A DNA stretch of 64,000 nt from Parus major (Eukaryota > Chordata > Aves > Passeriformes > Paridae): positions 35,031,866-35,095,865 of the forward strand of contig NC_031770.1 of assembly GCF_001522545.3 (NCBI RefSeq), written 5' to 3'. Below, one piece after another: positions 1 through 11,650 of the stretch; the stretch's first letter is position 1, and each line of letters starts with the position of its first letter. The notes beneath the pieces were generated by a model. That model was not told the DNA's origin. It saw only the letters and a program-made list of their open reading frames with translations, and ran no database searches. The translations under genes were made by a program, and so were the position numbers.

Positions 1-3000
1 TGATACAACTCTTGAAATCTTTATATTGTTGCAGATAGAATAGTGTTAATAACAGATGTACAGATGATACAGATAACAGATGATGTACATTCATTCAATG
101 TACAAGAAATTCGATAAAAGAATGCCTGGAAAAGTTACAAAGTGTCCAAGATTCAGTTGCCTTTGGAACCCTACTTAGATTCCTGATGAGGACATTTTGA
201 GGCAAAAGTGTTAATCCTATTACTTTTTCTTCTCATGGTTTTCATACAAAATGGGGAGAATTTAAAGTTTCTTTGACAACTGTCTTTCTGCAGGCTTTTC
301 TTCCAGTGAGTTTGAACCATAAAATAATTTTAATCCAGAAAACATTTTAACATTTTAAAAAAATATGGAGTGTTTGAGAAGTTGGGTGATCAAACCAGTG
401 GAGTTAGAGCATGAGCCTTTGTACTGCACTGGAGAATACTGTGGGTGAAGAGGGATGCACATGAGGATCTTGTGCAATAAGCTACAAAAATGAAACCTTT
501 AAAACCTTGTTGCTTACATCTGGCATGTCAGGTTTGCAAATATATACACACAGCATGTAGATACAGCTTTAATTAATTTACTTTGAATCCTATATAGTTG
601 TATAATGTTGCAGACACTAAATGAGTTAGCTATGAAGGCTTAGTGATTATTTTTTCAGTAGCAACTGCTCAGCAAAGCAAAATACAGAAGCCAGATTTAA
701 TTAACACTCAGATATAAAGATTTTCAGTGATACTACATTTTATTAATCTATGTTGTCCTTTGTAGTCAGAATTTTTTGTGGTTTAAATAACTAAATTCAT
801 GGAAATTTAACTTTTTTTACGGTTTCCATGAATTATATTATATTCTTATATTATATATATAATATGTATTCTTATATTATATTCTTGCATGTAAGAAGAG
901 TCAGGTCATGCACTTAATTTTAATCTTTCTGGTTCTTACTGGTTTACTCTTCATTTTTGAGAACCGTGAAGCACACCTTTCTACAAATTCTTTCTAATTA
1001 TTTTAATGTAATACTTGATAAAATTTTTAGAAACACAGAATCATTTACATTGGAAAAGACCTCTGAGATCAATGAGCCCAGCTGTTAATTCTGCATTGCC
1101 AAGTCCACCACTAGATCATGTCCCCAAATGCTGTGTCAACATATCTTTAAATACCCCTAGGGATAGTGATTCAGTTACTTTCTTGGGCATAGGCAAACTC
1201 TGTGAAAACAGGCCTTCTTCATTTTTTGGAATTTCAAAAATTATGTAGAATTTTACCACTGCATTATTTTATTCTGCTTCTTTGTGGATCCAGTTTGTAT
1301 AGACTCAAACTGAAAATATTACAGTCTTGAATACTTCGTTGTTTGAATCTTCAAATTCATCCTGTGTGCGCAACATTTGTCTTTCTCATGCACAGAAAGA
1401 TTAATTTGGAAAGATAACCTTCTAGTTTAGAGAGGATAAAGGGGATATCTATTTGATTAGAGACAAGATTAGTCTTCTGCAGAACACAGAGCAATGACTG
1501 TTTGTTTACCAGCCATTTACCAGATGAGACTGACTTTCTGGTGCAGCTAGAAGAAATTTGAGAGAAGTGGGTAGAGCTAAACATTGAACTGTGTTTTCAT
1601 ATGTGGATTTCTTACTGCAAGTCTGTATTGTTTCCACTGTCCTTGAGCACTTGTTGGGGTTGTGGCCTTCATCTTCATCCTTGTTTATACTTTCATAGAG
1701 ACAGACACCAGAACAGGAGACACAGGATAGTACTTAAAAATTTCCTCTTGAGGTTCAAAGGTACAGCACCGTAATTGTGATTTTACCTTTGCTCATTCTT
1801 CTAAAAAATATTTGCTGAATTAAACTGCAATGTGTTATTCACTAATTTGGAAAAGCCTGAGCAAGTTAAAGAACCTTTCCAGACAAATCAGCTGCTGAAT
1901 TGAAGAAGGTGTCCTAAGTGAAGCAAGGTAACATTTTGTGAGCAAATCTGAATGGGCCAGGAGTGCTCAGCTTTAGGTGTCCATAGGTAACAAGCAGCAG
2001 AAACGTGCTCAGGCTGTGTGCCTCACCCGGTCCCCAGACACACCTTCTTAACACAGGGTTCTGCTGGCTCTACATGCCAAAATGCAGATCATCTAGGGAA
2101 GAACCTAATGTCTTTCCTTCAGCTTGCAGCCACCTTTTCTTCTCACTTTTCCTTTCCCGTGCCCACACAACATTCACTTAAAAAATCTACTTAGAGAGGT
2201 TGGAACCCACCCATACTAAAAGCCATGAAAGCCATGAGATACCAAGGACTTCGGGAACCATTTGTGCTTTTCGGATAATGCCATTAATATTTTCACAACA
2301 GTACTTCTTGCCAGTCCTCTTTTGTATTTGAATTTACTCTCGCAGATCTGTTGGACTGCTCTGCTGACTTGCAAGCCTTGTTATTCCAGATTATGTTACT
2401 CTACTGTGTTGTCACTAATTAAAACCTTTACTCATGGCCGAAATACATAATATGGATAAAATATATAATAAGTTAAATATGTCTAACTGGCATACTTAAA
2501 GATGTAATCTATGTGAATGTTAAACCAGTATTTATCTGAAAATTTGAGCTTATGATGTCATTCTGTTATCTCATTCATATGTTTAATGTGCAAGCTCATG
2601 TCATCAGCAAGTTTTATAACAATTTTTGCCTCTAAGAAACAAAGGTAGGAGGAAGCTAAGATGAAAATGAGGTGCTGCTTGGCTTTTAGAGTTTCTGCTC
2701 TGTGTTTTTTTGGCTAACCTTAAAGATCTCCAGCATCAAAAAACATCTTTGGCTAAACAATTCATTACTGCCTTGTAAGTGAAATAGGTTTACTGCAGAC
2801 CACCTAAAGGGCTTGCATAGGATGTAGCACTAAAAAGTGGTGTATTGAATGCCTAGGCAGAAAGATCACATCGATTTCCAATTTATATAATATTAACCAT
2901 GAAAAAATGTACTGTGTTTAGTTATTGCTCTTTTCCTGAGGTTTTCCATTGATGCAGTTGCAGGGAATTATAAGTTCCCCTTCAGATCTGTTTTATCGTT

Positions 3001-3527
3001 ACAGTCTAAGCACTTCCAGTTATTTCACCTGAGAGTTGCTCTAATCCTTCTTGGCATCCTGCCTAATCTGCTTTTTTAAGTATTCTAGACAGAGTTCATC
3101 ATTTTAAGCTTTGGTAGTTAAAAATTTAGGTAGTTACATGTTTGGGGTTATTTTAGCTTAATAGGATTAACTAGGAAACTAGGAGGAAGATGAGTAGTTG
3201 GCAGCCTCAAACAGTCAAAGAGAATTTTTCTTAATTTTCACAGCACTTTTGATATTATCTTTTCTTGTCCCAGTCATCCATCCTCTAGCCTCTTGCATTA
3301 AGAAAATGAGAAGCGGCCCAGGCTAATTATGTACTTCATAAAGAAACAGAAATTATATTTTTTTCCCAAGGATTTTCTGGAAAATGAAGAGAGGATCTTT
3401 TAATTACATCTGGGATTTTTTTGTGGCAATTGTTTCTAGGAAAGAAACAATCATGTCTAGGAAAGAAATCAGATTTGTGTGTAATTGGCTGTTACTGCAT
3501 GATCACAGCACTGTTTTCCTTCCACAG
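1..3527 (+). other. CRIM1: CRIM1 intron (3' part)
   Basis: AT-rich non-coding DNA upstream of the first recognisable CRIM1 exon in the window. I see no earlier von Willebrand C exon here, so the preceding coding exon lies outside the window. The only internal structures I can name are a CR1 relic near 1.03-1.2 kb and an AT-rich TATA tract near 835-880. The intron ends in a good pyrimidine-rich acceptor (TTTTCCTTCCACAG). Confidence 0.8.
1034..1215 (-). mobile_element. CR1 LINE 3'-end relic
   Basis: The plus strand starts with a CACAGAAT-type terminus, then a TTGGAAAAGACCTCTGAGATC-like stretch and a 'tgccaagtccaccactag' stretch. Both are characteristic of the reverse complement of avian CR1 3' ends. 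The element is therefore on the minus strand, truncated to about 180 bp and diverged. The peptide readable across it is a by-product of the repeat, not a gene. The exact subfamily cannot be told by eye. Confidence 0.75.
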
Positions 3528-3722
3528 AAGATACAGTTCCAAAGAAAGTGGTCTGCCACTTCAGCGGAGAAACGTACGCAGATGAGGAACGCTGGGACAT
3601 TGACAGCTGCACACACTGCTACTGCCTGCAGGGTCAAACTCTCTGCTCCACTGTCAGCTGCCCACCTCTGCCTTGTGCTGAACCCATCAATGTGGAGGGA
3701 AGCTGCTGTCCCATGTGTCCAG
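3528..3722 (+). CDS. CRIM1: CRIM1 exon: last von Willebrand C (chordin-like) domain
   Basis: CRIM1 is a type I membrane protein that binds BMP/TGF-beta-type growth factors through extracellular cysteine-rich repeats. This 195-base exon encodes about 65 residues containing one complete VWC repeat, with the CxxCxC core seen as CTHCYC and the closing CCPMC. It starts after TTCCACAG and ends at CAG|GTAATG. It enters and leaves with one base of a codon pending, so it is symmetric (phase 1-1), as is usual for extracellular modules. The next exon joins in frame. By family knowledge this is the sixth, membrane-proximal VWC repeat. Identification rests on the match of this and the following three exons to the CRIM1 C-terminus. 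Confidence 0.93.
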
Positions 3723-4739
3723 GTAATGTGATGTGACAACCCACTTTATTGTGATGCTGCTTTCCTAGGGCAGATAATAAGGTTTTTTAATTGGGTTTTG
3801 AATGTCAGTCCATATTTGGACAGCATCACAAAGGCAACAGACTTCTAGACTTTTAGACTTCAGGAAAATTAATATTCTTAACAGATAGGCACATTGTGCA
3901 AAAACATAATTTGAATTTCACTTATTTTGAGGACTGTGAACTGAAAAATTACATGCTTGCCCCCGTTTTGTCCTTTCACAAGGCTATGGAAATATGTTAA
4001 TAAAGTGGGAAAGTTAATATCCTTGCATCTCTGCAGATTATGTCACAGTGATGAACATTTCTGTCTTTTCTGAGATTCTTGGTTACTTTTCAAATATCAC
4101 ATTGCTTTATGTATCACTTTAACTTGGCTTAAAAGCAATGTGAGATTTTCTTAGCTATGGGCACAGGGGGCATAAGACTTGCAAGAATTACAACTTTTTA
4201 ATTTGAGTCCTGATATACTTCTGCAGAAGTTTGCTCACCTTATTTAGTCAGCTGGTAGCTACTTCTGACAGGACAACTGGGGAGATTCAGCAGTACTCCT
4301 TACAATTCCCCTCCTTGGAGGGTTACAAAAAAAAGCAATGCAAAGAAACCAGTAGGGACTGTTTACACATCAGCTGGGAAGATGTAGCCTTCCCTTCAAT
4401 TTTTTTTTTGGGGGGCGGCCGGGGAGGAGCAGGAGTTTGTTGAGTATCACAGAGGAGAAAGCCTGTAGTAAATCGTATATTCTGAGATGGTATTTTCAAA
4501 AGCAAGTTTGTCCATACCAGTCCTTTGTCCCATTCACATAATGATAATGGCAACAGGCATATACAATATGGTATGAGTTTTCAAACAAAATCCCAGGCTA
4601 ATGATGAAAATTCCAAAACAAATAAAATAATTTAAAGGACAAAGCACTGCAAATGAGCAGCTGTATTTCCTCAATTAAGAGCAGCACTGAGAAGTTAAGC
4701 AGCATGTAACTTGTGAAACATGTTTTCCTCATTTCACAG

Positions 4740-4862
4740 AGATGTATGTACCTGAACCCACTAACATCCCTATTGAGAAGACAAATCATCGAGGAGATGT
4801 TGAACTAGAAGTACCAAACTGGCCAACACCAAGTGAAAATGATATAATCCACATTCACAGAG
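4740..4862 (+). CDS. CRIM1: CRIM1 exon: juxtamembrane extracellular linker
   Basis: This 123-base symmetric exon (phase 1-1) encodes a Pro/Glu/Asn-rich, cysteine-free segment beginning EMYVPEPTNIPIEK. It links the last VWC repeat to the membrane helix. The acceptor is TTTCACAG. The donor reads AGAG|GTCAGA, which is a weak match to the GTRAGT consensus. I chose it because it is the position that joins in frame to the next exon, giving HIHRDMNHLQ. No alternative GT nearby does this as well. Confidence 0.9.
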
Positions 4863-6213
4863 GTCAGATCTGATATAAACTGGGAAAACTTAGGACTGTG
4901 TTTATTCCCCATGTTTTAATGCATCTACTTTTTCTGTTCAGGTAGCAGTTGCATCTGAGAATATTCTTCAGCATAATTCTTACATGCATTTTGATTTGAG
5001 TAGAGATGAGTCAGTTGATTAAATTATATTTACACATTTTGGTCTCATTATCATTCCATGTTCTGCATGGAAGAAACATCTGTGTTGGTATGATGGAGTT
5101 CTATAAAATTTAGAATACAACAAAATGATTAATCAGAAGTGATTCAAAAACTAGAAAGCAGGCCATTGGAGTTGACCTTAACTTTATCCGTTTTACATTC
5201 TCAGGAACAGATAAACAAAGATGGAAATATGTGTACCACAGCCCAACATATATCATAGCCATGATGTCAGACCTTAGACAAAAAAACACCTCAGGTGTAG
5301 TGACACAGAGCCAATAAGGTTGTCTAAGGATGTAAATGCACCTTCTGTTTAAAACTGCACTGTAATATTATTCCAGTGTAGAGGAAACACTCTGTGCCAC
5401 AGTTTTTGTTAACCTTTTCTAATTGAAGGACAACCTGAACTATGTATTTTTTTAATTGGAGGATGATCTCATAGCATTCTATTGTTTGGAGAAAGGATGT
5501 GTGAAATGTAACTGCTTTACTAAGTCCTAAGCTTACGCTTTTATAACTACAGCATTTTAATTTCTCAGGCATTAGCAGCTGGCTTGCAACTGTTCTGCCC
5601 AGGGATTATAAACGCACACTAAAAACTGTGGGGGAATTTTGTATATGTCATTGAAAGTAACCATTCTTTGCAATTACACAAAAAACTTGCTGCAGCCTAG
5701 TAGACTGCCAGCAGTCTGTTTTCACAGGCTGAGTGCTGCAGGTACTGTAACAGGCTCACAACAGATGAGACAGTGAACACATAGTACTTGTCCTATCAGT
5801 TATTTAAAGTAAAAAAAATAAAAAAATTTAAAAAAAATTTCATCTTAAGATTTCCATTTTCTTCTCAGCCTGGAAACACAGTCCGATTCTTTTTTACAGC
5901 TGGGAATTTGATTGTGATCAGATAAGATCACACAAAGACAACTGAGTTAAAAGGTTATTGTCAAACTTGGTTGTTACTGTGCTTTAGAGTTCCTTCTGTC
6001 TCCTCTCTTTTGATAGCCTTTTCCTGACTAATATAGTCTCTCCACAGGATACCAGCTGTTCTAATTTATGCCAATAAGGTGGCATTGCAGGAGAGAAGGT
6101 CCAAATTCATATGAGTGACAAGATGTACAACTGAGACTTTTATAATTACATTCTTCCTTACGGCCAAGGCCCGTTTATAATTACTAACAAATGCTCCCAT
6201 GTCTGCCCTGCAG

Positions 6214-6401
6214 ACATGAACCATCTCCAGGGAGAATACCGGAGTGGCAGTGGGCCACACCTCAGCGAAGATGCATCCGTCAGCTCTGTTGCCTTGGTGA
6301 CAATCCCAATCACGATAGCGCTGTTACTGATCATCGTGCTCCTGCTCATCAACCAGAAAAAACAGTGGATTCCAGTGTCCTGCTACAAAGCTCCAACAAA
6401 G
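6214..6401 (+). CDS. CRIM1: CRIM1 exon: transmembrane helix and start of cytoplasmic tail
   Basis: This 188-base exon encodes DMNHLQGEYRSGSGPHLSED, then one strongly hydrophobic helix (VALVTIPITIALLLIIVLLL), and then a basic stop-transfer stretch (NQKKQ). This is the single membrane span of CRIM1. The acceptor follows CTGCCCTGCAG and the exon ends AAG|GTGCCA, leaving phase 0. Reading past the donor gives a short unrelated tail and a stop, so the splice is needed. The topology predicted for the family is extracellular repeats outside and a short tail inside. Confidence 0.93.
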
Positions 6402-6810
6402 GTGCCATGTTTATTTGCAGGCTTTCCCATTTTTAAAAAACCAGGAACAAAACATTGTGGAAAATATTAAGCAATAAAGAGGCTATTAAATGTCTGGGAA
6501 AAAAGCACATCTGGGGCAACCAGGTTAAGCCTTTGTGTGGTGCTGAATTAACAGAGAGCAGTTAAACCAGCCCAGCTGGGATATGAGAATACCAGAGCTC
6601 CACTCAGAAAATGAAAAATGGTGACTCCGAAGAGAGTGTTGGTCTGTTACTATGTCTGACATAAGCCAACTTTAACGGAAGTCCAAACCCTTTTATTGCC
6701 AGTTTGATTTTGTTTTGTGCTTTTGGACTTGAACCACATGGGCTTTCAAAATTATGTGTGGAATACAAAAATTGTATGATTTACTCAATATTTCCTTTCT
6801 TTTTTAACAG

Positions 6811-6987
6811 CCTTCTTGCCTGAACAATCAACTGGTGTATGTGGACTGCAAGAAAGGTACCATGGTCCAGGTGGACAGTTCTCAGAGGATGCTAAGAATT
6901 GCAGACCCAGATTCAAGATACAGTGGATTTTACAGCATGCAGAAACAGAACAACCTACAGGCAGATAATTTCTATCAAACAGTTTGA
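6811..6987 (+). CDS. CRIM1: CRIM1 last coding exon: cytoplasmic tail and stop
   Basis: The exon begins after TTTTTTAACAG and encodes the final 58 residues, starting PSCLNNQLVYVDCKKGTMVQ and ending QADNFYQTV before TGA at 6985-6987. This tail is highly conserved in CRIM1. The terminal QTV resembles a short PDZ-type C-terminus, which is my inference. The four exons here (195, 123, 188 and 177 bases) join without frame breaks, so the gene looks intact. Its upstream exons are outside the window. Confidence 0.94.
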   Translation, partial: PSCLNNQLVYVDCKKGTMVQVDSSQRMLRIADPDSRYSGFYSMQKQNNLQADNFYQTV

Positions 6988-7794
6988 AGAATTGCACCCT
7001 TACCAAGGATTTAAGAAAGAGAAAGAGAGACAGTCTGCTATTAAAATAAAACTAGAATTGTGCAGTTGCTTAGTGGATTGTATTGGATTTGTGACTACAT
7101 GTACAGCTCTAAGACCTTTCTGGGATGAGCTCTGACTCCTGCAATGTGCCAGAAAAAGCATTCCCACTTTTCCTTGAGATAACTGACCAAGTGTTTTCTT
7201 AGAACCAAAGTTTTAAAACTTGTTAAGATGTATTTGCTTGTAACATAGCTATAGAGGTTTTTTGGGAGGGGGAATCAGGGGCTAGGGGTAGGCAATGAAG
7301 TAAAAGGAAGCTTCAGAGAAGAAAAGCTGGTCATGCTTGGCTGGAGATAAAAATATACTGCCGAGCAGCAGGATAGTGGTTTTCCTTGTTGCTCTGAAAT
7401 TGCATCTGTTGCAGCAAAAGCCTAACCCCAGGTGAAAAAAAAAAAATGAAAAGGTCTGATTATTTTTTCCCAGCTGTTGCTACAGTAATGTACTCCTAGA
7501 ACAGAATTTGTCACATCACAGGTGTGGTGTAGCTGCAAATATTTTTCTATATGATGAGAAGCTGCAGTAGTTAATGAAATAGCAAGGAAAAGATTATAGC
7601 AGAAGATAAAGGGTGGGTTTATTAAGGATGTATAAAATTATACCTTGTGCTGCTTTTTGTTTTTATTTTTGTTTTTATTTTGGTTTTCTTCAAAGCTGAT
7701 TGGCTAGATTAGCCAGACTTCAGCAGAGTTAGCAAATGACTGAGGCCTAAGTAATTCCTGATATGAGCACTGGATCTTTTGACAGCAGTATTGA

Positions 7795-7852
7795 AGGGAG
7801 AAAGGAAGGAAAGAAGGAAGGAAGGACGGACAGATGGAAGGAAGGAAGGAAA
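7795..7852 (+). repeat. GGAA-type purine microsatellite
   Basis: An imperfect (GGAA)n run, interrupted by GGAC and AGAT units, inside the CRIM1 3'UTR. The lysine/glycine/arginine-rich reading frames over it are translations of the repeat. Confidence 0.9.
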
Positions 7853-8197
7853 AGTCAAGAACACCATGCAGTTCCAGGGGCTTTTGTTTGTTTGTTTTGT
7901 CTGTTGTGGTTTTGTTTTGTTATTTTATATCAATCTCTGGTTGTTATACAGGAGAAGGAAAAATATTTTTGTTGGACAAAGCTCTTGCATACAAGAGAGT
8001 AAAAAGGAGACTGTTTTAAGGTTGTTGTTTTTTTCCTGTTGATGTTCTTATTTACTGGTATGCAGATTTAGAAACTACTTCCATGCTAGGAAGCTGCTTA
8101 ATTTTAATTGTATATTACTCAAGCACCTTTTTTGAAGCTCAGAAAAAAAAAAAAGGAGATCATGCTTCTTTAAACTTTAGCATTATAGGAATATTTA

Positions 8198-8205
8198 TGT
8201 AAATA
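8198..8205 (+). promoter_or_regulatory. Pumilio-type motif in CRIM1 3'UTR
   Basis: TGTAAATA matches the UGUANAUA consensus bound by PUM proteins in 3'UTRs. It is seen in sequence only. The motif is short and occurs often by chance in AT-rich DNA. Confidence 0.3.
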
Positions 8206-8235
8206 TAATTATGCTAAAAACAACAAAAAGTATTT

Positions 8236-8362
8236 GTATGTTTGTGTATATATATGTATATACAAATGCATGTAGGTATACATATGTATATATACGTGCA
8301 TGTGTATATACACTATACATATATATACTGTATATATAAAATACTATGTATACAGTATATAT
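8236..8362 (+). repeat. TATA/TATG/CATG microsatellite block
   Basis: About 125 bases of alternating purine-pyrimidine TA/TG dinucleotides with interspersions (tgtatatatatgtatat and similar). This is a likely unstable, polymorphic tract in the CRIM1 3'UTR. Confidence 0.85.
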
Positions 8363-8508
8363 TTTTTCTATTTTTTTTCTTGTTGAATGTATTTTTATCT
8401 GAGAGAGATTTTACCCAGAGCAGAAACAGATAACAGGCATTCCATATCAATGCTTAATTGCTTGTGAGTTTAGGAAAGACAAGAAAAGAGCATCTCATTC
8501 TACCTACA

Positions 8509-8550
8509 GTTTGATTTGATTTGATTTGATCAGATTTGATTTGATTTGAA
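8509..8550 (+). repeat. (TTTGA)n pentanucleotide microsatellite
   Basis: About eight TTTGA units with one CAGA interruption, followed almost at once by a TG repeat. Confidence 0.92.
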
Positions 8551-8552
8551 AG

Positions 8553-8584
8553 TGTTTGTGTGTGTGCGTGCGTGTGTGTGTGCA
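8553..8584 (+). repeat. (TG)n microsatellite with CG interruptions
   Basis: A TG-dinucleotide run containing two TGCG interruptions, contiguous with the TTTGA array. If transcribed in the CRIM1 3'UTR it would form a UG-rich RNA tract, the kind of sequence bound by CELF or TDP-43 proteins. That binding is inference only. Confidence 0.9.
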
Positions 8585-8802
8585 CTCTTGTGTTGGCGTG
8601 TGTTCAGTTCGTGCACGATTATAGCAGTAAGCGTTGCTCTTGCTACTTGCTACATTTCAGGGTGTTTCTTATTTTTCTTTTCCTGCTTAGCCTTAAAAAG
8701 GCTTTTTAATGAATGCATTGGCTAGAGACACTGATGACAATATACATGCAGCACTAATCAACTCCATAAAATAACACAATCAGCTCCTGGATTTTGGTTG
8801 GT

Positions 8803-8882
8803 TTTGTTTTTCTTTTTTCTTTTTTATTTTTATTTCCATTTATTTTTTTTCTTTTTTCTTTTTCTTTCTTTTTTTTTTTTTT
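8803..8882 (+). repeat. T-rich (TTTTC/TTTTA) low-complexity tract
   Basis: Eighty bases of nearly pure T with scattered C and A. The Phe/Leu-rich open frame over it is a by-product of composition. Confidence 0.9.
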
Positions 8883-9137
8883 GCAAACAATTGTTTGAAA
8901 CAACTACTGGAATATTGTCCGCATTAAGCTGGAATTTTGTTGTAGCTTGCCTCATTTATAACTCTGACTGTATAATACAATGTTAACTTTCCAAACAGGT
9001 CTTGGCACTTTTATACTAATTACCCATTTGTGCATTGCCGTTTTTCTTTTACAAATGCTTGTCATAAGAGACAGATACCCAGTATGCTTAATGTGAAAAG
9101 AAAATGTATTTTTTGTAAAGGAACTCTCAAGTATTGT

Positions 9138-9145
9138 TGTAAATA
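9138..9145 (+). promoter_or_regulatory. Second Pumilio-type motif in CRIM1 3'UTR
   Basis: TGTAAATA again matches UGUANAUA. It lies in the distal 3'UTR about 660 bases before the poly(A) signal. Confidence 0.35.
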
Positions 9146-9570
9146 CTTGGTCAGAGATTGCTGAACTTTAAAACTGAAAAAAAAACCTAATTTATTATTA
9201 TAATGACCTAATTTATTAATCTGAAGATTAACAATTTTTTTGTTTTAGAATATCAAAAAGGTGTTCTAGCTGTTTGCATCAAAGAAAAAAATAGGTGTAT
9301 CATTAAGGGTCAACATTTTTTCTGCTTATATGACTTCAGTTTCCAACCACCAATAAGAAAAAATGTAGTCTCCCCAGTGTTTTGTACTCAATCTGATAAT
9401 GAAACAGAGATGTTTCTGTCCAGTAACTACAGAGATTTTGTCAAGACAAAACATCCATTCCTTGCATAAGAGTAAGCAGTCTTTATCCAGAAATTGTAAA
9501 TGCTTGCTTTTGTTTTACAATCAAGGCCATATTCTGAAAATATTAGCAGGATATAGGACATGGTGTAAAA

Positions 9571-9605
9571 TGTTTTTATTATTATTATTTTATTATTATT
9601 ATTTT
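9571..9605 (+). repeat. (TTA)n microsatellite
   Basis: Two adjacent runs of TTA/ATT units near the end of the CRIM1 3'UTR. Confidence 0.9.
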
Positions 9606-9807
9606 AAAGATATGATTTATCCTATGTGCTGTATCCATTACACTCTTTTACTTTGGTTCCTGTTGTGCTCTTGTAAGAGAAATGCAGATATAATTTTCTG
9701 AAAAATAGATGCATATGTGGCACTCGGAGTGCACTGCGGTTCAGCAGATTGCTTGTTTACTTTTTTAACTGTAAGGCGGTTTCTTGTAATTTGGCTCTTG
9801 GCAGCAC

Positions 9808-9813
9808 AATAAA
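9808..9813 (+). terminator. CRIM1: Poly(A) signal, likely CRIM1
   Basis: Canonical AATAAA followed within about 25-60 bases by GTGTCTTCTT and TGTTTGTATT, which serve as a GU/U-rich downstream element. Other A-rich hexamers upstream lack this context. Use of this site is predicted. Confidence 0.65.
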
Positions 9814-9830
9814 AAATTTTAAACCTATGG

Positions 9831-11527
9831 ATGCGTGTCTTCTTAAATGTTTGTATTTATTATTTCTGGACACTGGTCCTTGAGACATTAGTTTCTAGTT
9901 TGATATTACGGTTGAGTAGGAATTCATATTGTTGTCATGCTGACCTGAGATCAGGACAGTTCAGAAAGAAATGTGGGTAAAGAAGAGCTTGCAGGTACTG
10001 AAAGTTCTGCACATTAAACTAAAGAATTTTCACAGTAAAGAGCTTTGTGGAATTCCAAATAGTTCCAGTGTACAGTAAAGATGAATCAAATTCAAAGTTA
10101 GGCCTTTGCCCTGACATGGAGTTTATGTGGTCTAACTGTCTGACAGAAAGCCAAACAAGATTCTAATGTGAGGTCCTACAAAAAGTGTATGGAGCAAGAA
10201 TTTGCACTTTATGGACTTCCTGAGCCACAGATCAACTACTTATCTCTTAGGCTATAATGTTTTTTTTTCTTCTACTCATTTGTAAGTTAATTAACTTGAT
10301 GTCCAAGTTCTGGAATGTAAAATCCTGAGGCAAGGTGGTTTTCAGCTAAAGTACTTGCTCTGTAAAAAACTGCCACCTTTCTTTGAACCTACTCTCCTAA
10401 TGGTTTCATTTAATATCCCTGACACTGCATTGAAAGCAGCAGTAGATAAATATTTATATGTCATCCATTAATTTAGAGATCTGAATGTTGTTTCCATTTT
10501 TTCTTATGAATCCCAAGATATGATTCTTCAGTAGTTCCATGCCTTATGGCCAACCTTGCCATTCGTTGTACTTCCATGTACATCCTTTAAGATGAGGGGT
10601 AAGGGGACTGAAAATGTCCACATTGTTCACAGGTGGTACTCCCTGGATCTAGCATGGTCTTTACTGTTTGGATTGCTGCTGACAGCTGAGTCAGTGTTCT
10701 TGCAGAGCTAGTTGCAATAATACAAAATGCCCAGTAGTTACTGCAAAGCCCATAATTGACTTCAACTAGGTTAGATCTGTATTTATGTGCCTCCCTTTAT
10801 ATCTCCATATGCTGAATTGTTTCTCCCTTGCTAGTTACCTGTTCCAACATTATTGCTCCTTCCCAAGACAAAGTCTATGTCTTCTAGAAGAGCATCTTCA
10901 TCTTCAAACTTTGCAAGGATTTTGGGTTTTCATCAGAATGAAACAGAAACATCATTGTACCAATGTATAAAACAATGATGCATGCACATTTTAACACTCA
11001 TTAGTAGTTCTGGCCTCTTCTGCCTTACAATATCTGAAAGGATCGTACCCGGAATGCCTATTTATGCTAGGGTTTGTCAGCTTTGTCAGGGCTTGTCAGA
11101 ATCCTGAGTAGGATAGGATTCAAATCCTTTCAATGACCTCAGTGGCGCTCAGATTCTTAACTAGGGATGCGCTTTCCACTTGAAGTGTTGCCAAACATCA
11201 AGTAGGAAGTACAGAAAGAAAATTAAAGGAGGCTCAAACCAAATCAGGAAGTTTAGCAGAGAAACTTCCTGGTACTTAGTTTAGGATATCAAAAGATCGT
11301 GGTTGCTCAAAAAATATATGAGAAAAAAAAAGCCCATCCTAAGCTATTGCGCCTAAGGCACAATACAAAGCTAGCAAAGGATGGGCACCGGAGTCAAGGT
11401 GCTGGTAAGAAGTATCTCCAAAGCTTTTTTTTATGCAATTCTTGCATACTTGGTGACTGAATGGAGGCATCAATGATAGTAATATAAACAAATTAAAAAA
11501 CGTACTGCAAATACTCCGACCACGGCA
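9831..11527. other. CRIM1-FEZ2 intergenic spacer
   Basis: About 1.7 kb of unique-looking AT-rich sequence between the predicted CRIM1 poly(A) site and the FEZ2 promoter. I see no coding exon, RNA gene or long repeat in it. Confidence 0.6.
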
Positions 11528-11583
11528 GAGGCGCTGGAACTGGGAGACCTTTAAAGGTCCCTTCCAACCCAAACCATTCAACG
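11528..11583 (+). mobile_element. CR1 LINE 3'-terminal relic upstream of FEZ2
   Basis: GGAGACCTTTAAAGGTCCCT followed by TCCAACCCAAACCATTCAAC is the conserved avian CR1 3' end in sense orientation, lacking its last ATTCTATG units. Only about 55 bases remain. It sits directly against the GC-rich FEZ2 promoter. Confidence 0.8.
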
Positions 11584-11650
11584 CCTCCTGCCCGATGAGC
11601 CAGCCCTACTCGGTGCGGAGCTCAGTCGGTACGGACACCGCTGTGTGCAA

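Larger units (their letters stand above)
6988..9830 (+). other. CRIM1: CRIM1 3' untranslated region
   Basis: About 2.8 kb of AT-rich sequence runs from the CRIM1 stop codon to the first convincing poly(A) signal, AATAAA at 9808-9813, which is followed by a T/GT-rich stretch. I recall a long 3'UTR of similar size in mammalian CRIM1. The region carries purine, TATA/TATG, TTTGA, TG, T-rich and TTA microsatellites, each listed separately, and two UGUAAAUA (Pumilio-type) motifs. The end is inferred from the signal, not from transcripts. Confidence 0.7.

Noticed and set aside
8242..8433. Open frame rich in Tyr, Ile and Met
   Set aside because: It is a translation of the TATA/TATG microsatellite.
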